DNA of 64,000 bases from Flavobacterium flabelliforme (GTDB lineage Bacteria > Bacteroidota > Bacteroidia > Flavobacteriales > Flavobacteriaceae): the NCBI RefSeq assembly GCF_017948675.1, contig NZ_JAGFBU010000002.1, positions 478,939 to 542,938 of the forward strand. Direction: 5' to 3'. The notes under the pieces are model-generated. The model had not been told where the DNA came from. It saw nothing but the letters and a program-made list of their open reading frames with translations, and did no database searches. A program made the translations under genes and the position numbers. This document shows positions 1 to 6,414 of the stretch, piece after piece (positions within the stretch are counted from its first letter, which is position 1; every line of letters begins with the position of its first letter).

Positions 1-224
1 GAGAAATTTTTGTAAATAGCACGTAAACTCTCAAATAAATCTGGGTTTACGTTTGCAAGTTGAGGTAAAGGCGTTTCGCACAAAGCAATGAAATATTCAA
101 TTTCAACCAATACGCGGTATTTGATTAAAGCTTCTTCAGAGAAAAATGGAGCCAGTGAAATAGTCTTGTTTCTATATCTACCGTCAATTGGTGATATAGC
201 ATTCAATTCGTTTAAAGTAGTCAT
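1..224 (-). CDS. purB: Adenylosuccinate lyase, N-terminal part (runs off left edge)
   Basis: Only the first 74 codons are in the window; the rest lies beyond base 1. The protein starts MTTLNELNAISPIDGRY, and the SPIDGRY motif followed by a helical stretch is the standard amino end of bacterial PurB. The enzyme splits adenylosuccinate to AMP and SAICAR to AICAR in cytoplasmic purine synthesis. The ATG at 224 lies 25 bases downstream of a perfect TATATTTG -7 element. purL, another purine gene, sits 30 kb away, so they are not in one operon. The identification is firm, although the catalytic loop is not visible. Confidence 0.9.
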   Translation of the reverse strand, partial: MTTLNELNAISPIDGRYRNKTISLAPFFSEEALIKYRVLVEIEYFIALCETPLPQLANVNPDLFESLRAIYKNF

Positions 225-249
225 TGTTTAGTTGTTTGTTCGAAAGTCG

Positions 250-257
250 CAAATATA
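250..257 (-). promoter_or_regulatory. -7 promoter element of purB
   Basis: On the minus strand the bases read TATATTTG, an exact match to the Bacteroidota TAnnTTTG -7 box, just upstream of the purB start. No clear TTG is seen about 19 bases further upstream. Confidence 0.5.
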
Positions 258-334
258 AGCAGATATTAGAAAATAGCCGTATGATTTATAACATTTGAAT
301 TAGATAAAGCCCTACTTTCTCTGTTTTTTGTTTT

Positions 335-1027
335 TTAAATAAAAGAACGCAACTTATTTCTCATAATTTCAACACCTTTTGAGGCTACTTCTGGAATTAC
401 TTGCAATGGATTTCTAAGATTAGGGATTTTTATTGGCTTAGGATCAATATAAAAAATCGGTATTTCACGAGCTGTAAAATCGATTAATCCAGCAGCAGGA
501 TAAACCTGTAAAGAAGTTCCAATTACAGCAAAAAAATCGGCACTTTGTGTAATTTCCAAAGCTCGATCAAGCGCAGGAACGTCCTCTCCAAACCAAACAA
601 TATGTGGTCTCAATTGATTTTTCTCGTCATCCACATCGCCAAAATTTAAATCCTCATACCAATCCAAAATATAATTTAGGTTTGTTTCACTTCTCACTTT
701 TAATAATTCGCCATGAAGATGTAAAACATTTGTACTTCCAGCACGCTCATGCAAATCATCTACATTTTGAGTAATTATATACACCTCAAATTCCTTTTCT
801 AATTCCGCTAAAATTTGATGTCCTAGATTGGGTTCAACTTCTTTGAGCTGTTTGCGTCTTTGATTATAAAAATCTAATACTAAAGCTGGATTTTTACGCC
901 AACCTTCCGGCGTTGCAACATCCATTACGTTGTGACCTTCCCAAAGTCCGTCACTATCTCGAAAAGTTTTAATTCCGCTTTCTGCACTAATTCCCGCTCC
1001 CGTTAAGACTACTAATTTCTTTTTCAT
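335..1027 (-). CDS. Sir2-family NAD-dependent protein deacylase (zinc-less, CobB-like)
   Basis: This sirtuin removes acyl groups from lysines using NAD+. Visible motifs are the NAD loop GAGISAESG (residues 10-18), QNVD at 87-90 and the catalytic His105 in LHGEL. Y54 and R57 (FYNQRR) match the Tyr/Arg pair that class III sirtuins such as SIRT5 and CobB use to bind succinyl-lysine, so desuccinylase activity is plausible. The four cysteines that bind structural zinc in most sirtuins are absent; the protein has no cysteine at all. I chose the ATG at 1027; an open extension to 1054 adds nine unlikely residues. It stands alone, divergent from trmH. Confidence 0.88.
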   Translation of the reverse strand: MKKKLVVLTGAGISAESGIKTFRDSDGLWEGHNVMDVATPEGWRKNPALVLDFYNQRRKQLKEVEPNLGHQILAELEKEFEVYIITQNVDDLHERAGSTNVLHLHGELLKVRSETNLNYILDWYEDLNFGDVDDEKNQLRPHIVWFGEDVPALDRALEITQSADFFAVIGTSLQVYPAAGLIDFTAREIPIFYIDPKPIKIPNLRNPLQVIPEVASKGVEIMRNKLRSFI

Positions 1028-1040
1028 ATTTTTTTTATTT

Positions 1041-1129
1041 GGGCGTGTTCGCAAAAGCGACCGGGCTTTTGGCTTTATCTTTGCTGGCCTAAAAAGTACA
1101 GAAAAGGATATCGCCTCTATCCCTCACGC
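1041..1129 (-). repeat. Dispersed intergenic element, copy A (diverged)
   Basis: Read on the minus strand, this spacer carries GAGGGATAGAGGCGATATCC near one end and AAAGCCCGG near the other, with AAAGAT between them. These are the conserved blocks shared with copies at about 6.2, 11.0, 47.3 and 63.6 kb. It lies between the divergent sirtuin and trmH genes and is the only copy not at a gene 3' end. A short TCGC-TTTT-GCGA hairpin follows the conserved end. Confidence 0.5.
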
Positions 1130-1225
1130 AAATTCTGCAAAAATTCATAAATCAATTTCTATTCACAAATAAAAATTGAAGATTGAACAAGCCAATTCTA
1201 AAGTGATAAAGCTACTCTTTTTTAC

Positions 1226-1233
1226 TATTTTTG
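1226..1233 (+). promoter_or_regulatory. -7 promoter element of trmH
   Basis: TATTTTTG matches TAnnTTTG and lies 17 bases before the ATG at 1251. That implies a very short leader and supports the ATG over an upstream TTG at 1176, which would place this box inside the gene. No good -33 TTG is seen. Confidence 0.45.
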
Positions 1234-1250
1234 CCAAAAAACTTATTCTA

Positions 1251-1922
1251 ATGATTGATATCGATTACCTTAATTTTCTTGAAAATATTCTGACTGACAA
1301 CCGTAAAGAGAAATTCCTGAAAGTTTTGGAAACTAGAACGAAACATTTCACCATTGCTGTTGAAGATATTTTTCAGATGCACAACACTAGCGCGGTAATG
1401 CGTAGCTGTGAAGTTTTTGGTATTCAAGAATTGAATGTTATCGAACAGCGTTACGGTAAAAGTATTGATAAGGAAATTGCTATGGGTGCTCAAAAATGGG
1501 TTGATATCAATACTTTTGATAGTATTACGAATTGTGTAGATACTCTTAAAGATAAAGGTTACCAAATCATTGCTACGACTCCTCATGAAGGTGATTGCTT
1601 AATGGATGATTTTGATATTTCAAAACCGAGTGCTTTGTTTTTTGGAACGGAAAGAGACGGTTTGTCAGAAGAAATTCTCAAACGTGCGGATGGTTTTCTT
1701 AAAATCCCGATGGTAGGTTTTACAGAGAGTCTGAATATCTCAGTTTCTGCTGCAATAATAATTCAAAACTTAACGAGTAGGTTGCGTAAAACGAACATTG
1801 ATTGGCATTTATCGGATGATGAAATTTTAGAAAAACGTTTGGCTTGGGCTAAAAATTCTATAAAAGATATCAAAAGAATCGAAACGCGTTATTTTATTGA
1901 CAATCCGAAATCAGTTTTATAA
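1251..1922 (+). CDS. trmH: tRNA (guanosine-18-2'-O)-methyltransferase, SpoU/TrmH family
   Basis: This SPOUT-class enzyme transfers a methyl group from SAM to the 2'-OH of a tRNA guanosine. The three SpoU motifs are present: motif 1 with HNTSAVMRSCEVFG, motif 2 with FFGTERDGLSEE, and motif 3 with IPMVGFTESLNISVSAA, which forms the knotted SAM site. At 223 residues it is close to E. coli TrmH (229) and lacks the N-terminal L30-like domain of the rRNA enzyme RlmB, which favours a tRNA substrate. The ATG at 1251 is chosen because the upstream in-frame stretch covers the promoter box. The stop overlaps the tail of the convergent MepB-like gene by six bases. Confidence 0.85.
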   Translation: MIDIDYLNFLENILTDNRKEKFLKVLETRTKHFTIAVEDIFQMHNTSAVMRSCEVFGIQELNVIEQRYGKSIDKEIAMGAQKWVDINTFDSITNCVDTLKDKGYQIIATTPHEGDCLMDDFDISKPSALFFGTERDGLSEEILKRADGFLKIPMVGFTESLNISVSAAIIIQNLTSRLRKTNIDWHLSDDEILEKRLAWAKNSIKDIKRIETRYFIDNPKSVL

Positions 1923-2438
1923 ACCGTACAACATTTTTGCGCGTTCGATGTTAACTTTTTCATCAGTTGGAATTTCTAAAAAATACTCCAATTGCCATTG
2001 TTGCGTTTTTTGAGCTTGTTTATTGATAGCTTCATCCCAAGGCGGATAAACTCGAATCGCTCTTTTGCCTTCTTTAGTAATTGTCGCAATAATTCCTTTT
2101 TCACAAAGGACTGCTTTAGGAAATACAAATTGTCCAACACGATTTTCTTTTCGGACGCTAATCACAATTAAATCAATTGCATCAGTGTAATCAAAAGGTT
2201 GAATTGGTCCTTTTTCAATTCTTTTCCATAAAGTTACAAATTGCCCAATTTTGGTTGGAGTAATTTTAGCAGCACGAAATACAATTGATTTATTATTTAG
2301 TAGGAATGAATACGCTCCGTATTCAGCGCTTTCTTTTTCCTTTTCAGGAAACGAACATTCAAAATTATAGGTGTCATAAAGTTTTTCTTTAGTAAGAAGT
2401 AAATCGGTATGAATTGTAAGATCGCTTTTCCAGGACAT
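1917..2438 (-). CDS. MepB-family protein
   Basis: The 173-residue protein resembles the MepB family, named from the staphylococcal mepRAB locus; its biochemical role is unknown to me. Typical conserved pieces are EYGAYSF near residue 40, the TPTKIGQFVTLWKR stretch, and FDYTDAIDLIVISV. It has no signal peptide or membrane segment, so it is probably cytoplasmic. No MATE pump or MarR regulator is nearby, so the staphylococcal drug-efflux context does not apply. A TACATTTG -7 box lies 22 bases upstream. It overlaps the 3' end of trmH tail to tail. Confidence 0.7.
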   Translation of the reverse strand: MSWKSDLTIHTDLLLTKEKLYDTYNFECSFPEKEKESAEYGAYSFLLNNKSIVFRAAKITPTKIGQFVTLWKRIEKGPIQPFDYTDAIDLIVISVRKENRVGQFVFPKAVLCEKGIIATITKEGKRAIRVYPPWDEAINKQAQKTQQWQLEYFLEIPTDEKVNIERAKMLYGL

Positions 2439-2460
2439 TTTTTTGTTTTTAATAGGATTT

Positions 2461-2468
2461 CAAATGTA
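2461..2468 (-). promoter_or_regulatory. -7 promoter element of the MepB-like gene
   Basis: The minus strand reads TACATTTG, an exact TAnnTTTG match, just upstream of the start at 2438. Confidence 0.45.
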
Positions 2469-2675
2469 AAGAAAATAGGGAGTTATTTTGTTAATTGAGA
2501 ATTATAATATACTAGCTTTTAGCTGAATATTAAACATTCTTAAAAGTTTATTGTCCTGAAGCTAAGAAGCTTTCGACTTTTTTTATCTTTCTTGCTTCCA
2601 AAATGTAATAGTTATTTTGTAAATTATGTAATTGCTAATAATGTAACTAAACACTAGCTGTTAATAGACGTAGCT

Positions 2676-2966
2676 TTATAATTCAATTTGTATTTTTACT
2701 TTTCCACCAAGTCCTTTTTCTACAATATCGTATAACGTCTTTAATGTTAAATTGCTTCCGTTATTTTCAATTCTTGAAATATATTCTCTTTTTTTATCCA
2801 CTAAACCTCCAAGTTCAGTTTGTGTTAAATGTTTTTCTTCGCGAGCTTTTTTTAATAACAAGCCAATTTTGAAACCTTGGAAATCTCTCTCTAGTTCGTC
2901 ACGTCTTTCGGTTCCTTTTTCCCCGTAAACATTGTCTTTAATGTCTTTCCAACTTTTAGTTTCCAT
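2676..2966 (-). CDS. higA: HigA-type antitoxin, XRE helix-turn-helix
   Basis: This 96-residue protein has a Cro/C1-type helix-turn-helix from about residue 32 to 90: LLKKAREEKHLTQTELG is helices 1-2, and KKREYISRIENN is the recognition region. The first 30 residues are charged and probably wrap the toxin. It lies three bases downstream of the toxin gene and is therefore co-transcribed. The order toxin then antitoxin is typical of HigBA and unlike RelBE. The protein is expected to bind the inverted repeat upstream of the toxin gene and repress the pair. The assignment rests on domain type plus context. Confidence 0.8.
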   Translation of the reverse strand: METKSWKDIKDNVYGEKGTERRDELERDFQGFKIGLLLKKAREEKHLTQTELGGLVDKKREYISRIENNGSNLTLKTLYDIVEKGLGGKVKIQIEL

Positions 2967-2969
2967 AAT

Positions 2970-3311
2970 TTATTTGTTTTTTTCTTCGTAATATTTTTTC
3001 ATTAATCGCAACGCTTTTTCAATCTCATTTTTGGGAGTTTTCTGCGTTTTTTTCTGAAAGCCATTGAGTAGGATTACTAGTTTTCCGTTATCGAAAAAAC
3101 AAAATATGCGCCAAATATTCGAACCTAATTGAATTCGAGCTTCATAAAAACCATTTGTTCCTTCCATTGATTTAAGATAATTCGATGGAACTCTTTCTAA
3201 AGTTTCGATTGCGTCAATAATTTTAAAGATTTTACCCTGAACTTTTTTAGTCTGTTCAAGAAGGAAATCTTCAAAGTAATTTTCATATGCAATCACTTCA
3301 CATACTTTCAT
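2970..3311 (-). CDS. higB: HigB-type toxin, RelE superfamily (phage Gp49-like)
   Basis: This 113-residue protein carries features of the Gp49-like HigB family, ribosome-dependent mRNA interferases: EAIETLERVPSNYLKSMEGTNG-type central region, then YEARIQLGSNIWRIFCFF and LLNGFQKKTQKTP. The R/W/R core and the KKTQKTP turn are the usual family signature. The ATG is followed by a Lys/Glu-rich C-terminus ending YYEEKNK. It is the first gene of the two-gene operon with the XRE antitoxin. It appears full length with no frameshift, so the system is likely active. Confidence 0.82.
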   Translation of the reverse strand: MKVCEVIAYENYFEDFLLEQTKKVQGKIFKIIDAIETLERVPSNYLKSMEGTNGFYEARIQLGSNIWRIFCFFDNGKLVILLNGFQKKTQKTPKNEIEKALRLMKKYYEEKNK

Positions 3312-3320
3312 TTTTTAAAA

Positions 3321-3336
3321 GTAACTTAAAAGTTAC
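3321..3336. promoter_or_regulatory. Inverted repeat, probable HigA operator
   Basis: GTAACTT-AA-AAGTTAC is a perfect 7-base inverted repeat only ten bases upstream of the higB ATG. On the minus strand it overlaps the expected -7 region: TTG, about 20 bases, then TACTTTTA. Antitoxin binding here would block transcription of the pair. Confidence 0.6.
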
Positions 3337-3496
3337 GTTATTGCAAGTGTAAATATATTTTTTGTGCTAATGTTCAGAACGTTAAATAACATTCATTTAG
3401 TTTTTAAAAATATTTAAAGGGTTTTATAATATATCTCAGAATAATTTGAGATAAAAATTAGGCTTAGAATAACTCATGAAAAGTTAGTTGGAATTA

Positions 3497-3523
3497 GCAC
3501 GGATTACAAATCCGCCTATCGTG
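3497..3523. repeat. REP-like palindrome
   Basis: CGGATTACAAATCCG (3500-3514) is a 6-base stem with a 3-base loop, flanked by GCAC and GTG to make an imperfect longer hairpin. The GGATT-ACA-AATCC core resembles the REP palindromes mobilised by RAYT transposases in Bacteroidota, from memory of such elements. No RAYT gene is in this window, so this would be a solitary remnant. Confidence 0.4.
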
Positions 3524-3543
3524 TTCTGTTACATGATAGTTAT

Positions 3544-3566
3544 CCTTGTTAACAAGGTCTTTTTTT
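3544..3566 (+). terminator. Terminator-like hairpin without an obvious gene
   Basis: The palindrome CCTTGTTAACAAGG is followed by TCTTTTTTTG. Its T-tail points to the plus strand, yet the nearest plus-strand gene is trmH, 1.6 kb upstream with a minus-strand gene pair between. The 3312-3684 gap holds the higB operator, this hairpin, the REP-like palindrome and a second weak inverted repeat (CAAAAGCT at 3639, AGCTTTTG at 3662). Confidence 0.35.
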
Positions 3567-3684
3567 GTTCTGAGAAAAGGGACTTTGTTAAAGCTTATTT
3601 TATACCGAAACGGCAATACTTTAAAAAAACTAATTCAGCAAAAGCTCCAACTTTAAGGGAAAGCTTTTGATAGATTGCAGCTTT

Positions 3685-4479
3685 TTAACTTCCAATTTTC
3701 CCATATCTTTGCTGTTCAGAAAAATAGAGTACAATTATTTTTTCACCTTGAATATAAGGATAAAACAATTCATATTCTCCATTGCGATTACTGTATCTTA
3801 TTTCATTACTTTTTCTGCTAAATATTTTGTCTAAATACTCGCGTTCTATTTGAGTTGTTTTATAAATATAATTTTGTTTTTTTGGCGTAATTGTATCCTG
3901 TAAATTTCCACTTTCGTATCGATTAAATCCTAAATAAGTAGGAGAGCCATTTATAGTGTCTTTTACCAATAAATTTACGTTTGGAAAATTTTTGTCTGTT
4001 TTAGAGTATATTTCTAAAATATCAGTGGTTTCAATGATATATTTTTCAGAAAATTCATAATTTAATAATTTAGCAGTGTTGGTTTTGTTCTTAGAAAGAA
4101 TTGATTCTGCAGATTTTATTAGCATTTTTTCTTTTTTATTTGATGTCAAATAGTCTCCACCGAATAATATAAGTGCAATTAAAGGAAAAATTGCTAAAAT
4201 AAAAAAATATGTTTTTTTATTAGTGTTTGCCTTATTTTCTGAACTGTCTTTATTTTCAGCAATTCGAGTAAGGTTAAACATTACATTGACAATTAGGGAA
4301 CCCACCATTAAAGCAAGAATTGCCAATACACTTAAATAAAAAGTTTCCGTAATATTTTCTTTAAAGACTTTCAATCCGAAAACTTGAATTGTTATAAAGG
4401 TAAAAACCCAATAAGCTAAAAGAATTATTGCTGTAATTCCAATTATATTACTGAGTTTAACTACTTGTTTTGGTGTCAT
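3685..4479 (-). CDS. Hypothetical membrane protein with a C-terminal soluble domain
   Basis: I do not recognise this family. The 264-residue protein has three predicted membrane segments: IIGITAIILLAYWVFTFITI near residue 10, a second at about 50-70, and YFFILAIFPLIALILFGG at about 110. A soluble region of about 140 residues rich in Lys, Asn and Tyr follows. I chose the ATG at 4479; a TTG at 4539 would add 20 Lys/Asn-rich residues before the first membrane segment. The downstream tandem neighbour is also an orphan membrane protein, and both sit beside a toxin-antitoxin pair and a decayed gene, so this looks like an accessory patch. Confidence 0.6.
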   Translation of the reverse strand: MTPKQVVKLSNIIGITAIILLAYWVFTFITIQVFGLKVFKENITETFYLSVLAILALMVGSLIVNVMFNLTRIAENKDSSENKANTNKKTYFFILAIFPLIALILFGGDYLTSNKKEKMLIKSAESILSKNKTNTAKLLNYEFSEKYIIETTDILEIYSKTDKNFPNVNLLVKDTINGSPTYLGFNRYESGNLQDTITPKKQNYIYKTTQIEREYLDKIFSRKSNEIRYSNRNGEYELFYPYIQGEKIIVLYFSEQQRYGKIGS

Positions 4480-4699
4480 AAGGTTAAAATTATTTTTATT
4501 TTTAATGATTTTTTGTTTTTTTATGGAAATTGATTTCAAAGGTTTTCAGCGTGGTAATGTTGTGTAATGGAGTAAAAAGTATAAACATTCAACAATAGCT
4601 TAATTTTTTACAAAGCACATCTAATTCGCTTTCGAACAAAGCCCGCTATCTTACTCAATTTATGTTGTGTGATTGTACTTGATTATTTTGCTTTTTTAT

Positions 4700-5314
4700 T
4701 TATTTTCTTTGTTTTAGTTGTTTTGTAGTTTTATCAAAAGTTATAATGATAGTAGGTTGTCCGTATAAAAGAGCTAGCGTAACCGTACTATCAGTTTCAG
4801 ATTTAAAAGCGATGTCTTTAGCTTCACTAATTCTAAGGTCAGAACGAAGTTGTGATTCGTATTTTACAGCTATTCTATCGTCTTTAAACCCTTGAAAGTC
4901 GATTTCAGTGCAGTGAAGCAATTTTTTTTCGAGTATTCCTTTTTTTTCAATCAGTTCAAAGCGAGGCAGTGTCATTATGCTGTAACCCACAATTTGCGCT
5001 CGATATTTTGTGTTTAATTGTTTGTCAAATTGTAATCCAGAAGGCGTCATTGATAGTAGTATCGCATAAAATGGAATCATCATTGGTACAATACTTCCTA
5101 TCAGTGCTAATACCATAATTATGAAAAATAGTTTGACCATTATCTTTCTCCAGTACAGAACGATAACTATTATGCTCGTAAAAAGCCAAAGCCAAAACAA
5201 AACTATGTCACTGTAGTAACCTGCAAAGCTTATTTGATAATAAAAGTACATCAAGCAATCCGCTAACAGCACTATTGATGAAAATAGGAATATATAAAGT
5301 ACTGCTTTTTTCAT
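4700..5314 (-). CDS. Hypothetical membrane protein
   Basis: This 204-residue protein has no family I recognise. It has three to four hydrophobic segments in its first 95 residues (VLYIFLFSSIVLLADCLMYF, IVLFWLWLFTSIIVIVLYW and a third near 65-90). A charged soluble tail follows, containing DFQGFKDDRIAVKYESQL and ending TTKQLKQRK. The layout of an N-terminal membrane block plus a small soluble domain matches its downstream neighbour, though the sequences are not obviously related. Co-transcription is possible across the 220-base gap but not shown. Confidence 0.6.
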   Translation of the reverse strand: MKKAVLYIFLFSSIVLLADCLMYFYYQISFAGYYSDIVLFWLWLFTSIIVIVLYWRKIMVKLFFIIMVLALIGSIVPMMIPFYAILLSMTPSGLQFDKQLNTKYRAQIVGYSIMTLPRFELIEKKGILEKKLLHCTEIDFQGFKDDRIAVKYESQLRSDLRISEAKDIAFKSETDSTVTLALLYGQPTIIITFDKTTKQLKQRK

Positions 5315-5512
5315 TTAAATTATCTTATTAGTACTTTTCGTTAGCGAATCGTAAAGTTTTTTCTGGTGTTATGCAATGGTTTGGACTTTGTAGCAGCGTT
5401 TTTTATGCCGAAACGAATATAGGGATAAAAACAGTATTTTTAGTACAAAGCTGCACTAGTGATAGTGAACTGTCCACGTAACATTTGCTAAAAGGCTTTT
5501 TATCACCGAACA

Positions 5513-6098
5513 TTATTCCAAGGTCTTGGCGTAGGATTGATGATTCAATGCCTTCGGAATTTCAAAGTGGTTTCTGTGCTTGTGATAATCTTCTTCACTG
5601 GTGTAGGTATAAATCTTATAATTAGTATTTTTAATGTCGATAATAAAATATTTTGTACTAGTTGAATTTGGTTTTATATTGTGGTAATCGATGAAATGTG
5701 CATTTTTGTTTTCGAATAAATATATTTTTCTAATGATAAAGTTTTGATTATTTCCTGCTGCAAAAAAACATTGCGTCTAAGAACAATTTTTTCGATAGAA
5801 AAAATGCTATCCGCATCTTTAGTATTTGAAATCTAGGTGGTTTGGTCCCATTTAGATAAATAAAAATCTTTTGTTATTTAGTGGTTGTAGTCATTTTGTC
5901 CAAAGTAGCAACCACTGAGGTTATAATAGAATACTATAAGAGTGTATTTGTTTTTTTTAGGTTTTTAATGAATCTTGCTTTGCTGACTATTTCTTTTTTA
6001 TATTTTTCTGAAAACAACTATAAGCTCTGGTAACTTCTACGATATAAATCTTGAAAGTGACATTCACTATTGATTTTCAAATTATAGTAATAAATTAC
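5513..6098 (-). pseudogene. Decayed gene: three nonsense codons and two frameshifts
   Basis: Minus-strand translation gives a coherent coding trace broken repeatedly. Pieces in order are YYYNLKINSECHFQDLYRR, stop at 6018-6020, LFSEKYKKEIVSKARFIKNL, shift at the T8 run 5951-5958, YTLIVFYYNLSGCYFGQNDY, stop at 5878-5880, DFYLSKWDQTT, stop at 5833-5835, SIFSIEKIVLRRNVF, shift at the A7 run 5762-5768, then an open stretch of about 80 codons ending HRNHFEIPKALNHQ...TLE and a normal stop at 5513. The two shifts sit in homopolymers and could be sequencing errors, but the three stops cannot be explained that way. The product family is unknown to me. Confidence 0.65.
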
Positions 6099-6197
6099 TT
6101 AAAAATCGTACCATATTACAAGTATCTCAATTATGTACTGTTGTAGGATAAGATCGTTTTAAAAAAAAAACGTAAACGTACTTATTTAGCACAAAAT

Positions 6198-6344
6198 CCC
6201 TAGCCCTGACCGCAGCGAAAAACGCATGGCGGTAACCTGCCGCTTTTTATGGTGGTTGCAGAGCGACTGCAAGAAGCTCCTGCAAGCGCCTAAAAAAAGG
6301 GTGGGAGACCAAATGCTTTGTAGCGTAGGGCAGGAATAGCTCCT
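6198..6344 (+). repeat. Dispersed intergenic element, copy B (expanded)
   Basis: It begins CCCTAGCCCTGACCGCAGCG and ends TTTGTAGCGTAGGGCAGG AATAGCTCC, the same end blocks as copy C at 11.0 kb. A longer and more GC-rich middle contains GGCGGTAACCTGCCGC. It lies just past the secA terminator, in opposite orientation to secA. The spacer from 6099 to 6414 holds only this element and the terminator. Confidence 0.55.
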
Positions 6345-6357
6345 AAATAAAAAGCAT

Positions 6358-6390
6358 AAAAAAACTCCACTACTTGCGCAGTGGAGTTTT
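6358..6390 (-). terminator. Rho-independent terminator of secA
   Basis: AAAACTCCACT (6361-6371) pairs with AGTGGAGTTTT (6380-6390) around an 8-base loop. On the minus strand it is followed by a run of seven Ts. It starts 24 bases after the secA stop. Confidence 0.85.
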
Positions 6391-6414
6391 TATTGTTTAG
6401 AAATAAAAGGGTTT

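Noticed and set aside
1176..1250. Longer trmH start at a TTG
   Set aside because: It would put the TATTTTTG promoter box inside the gene and adds residues not typical of the family.
3488..3670. 60-codon open frame on the plus strand
   Set aside because: It crosses the REP-like palindrome and a terminator hairpin, and its start is not supported by a ribosome site or promoter.
4540..5400. Integron-cassette idea for the two orphan membrane genes, from repeated ACACAAC and GCATAAC motifs in their leaders
   Set aside because: The motifs do not fit the attC core (RYYYAAC to GTTRRRY), no long imperfect palindrome joins them, and no integrase is in the window.
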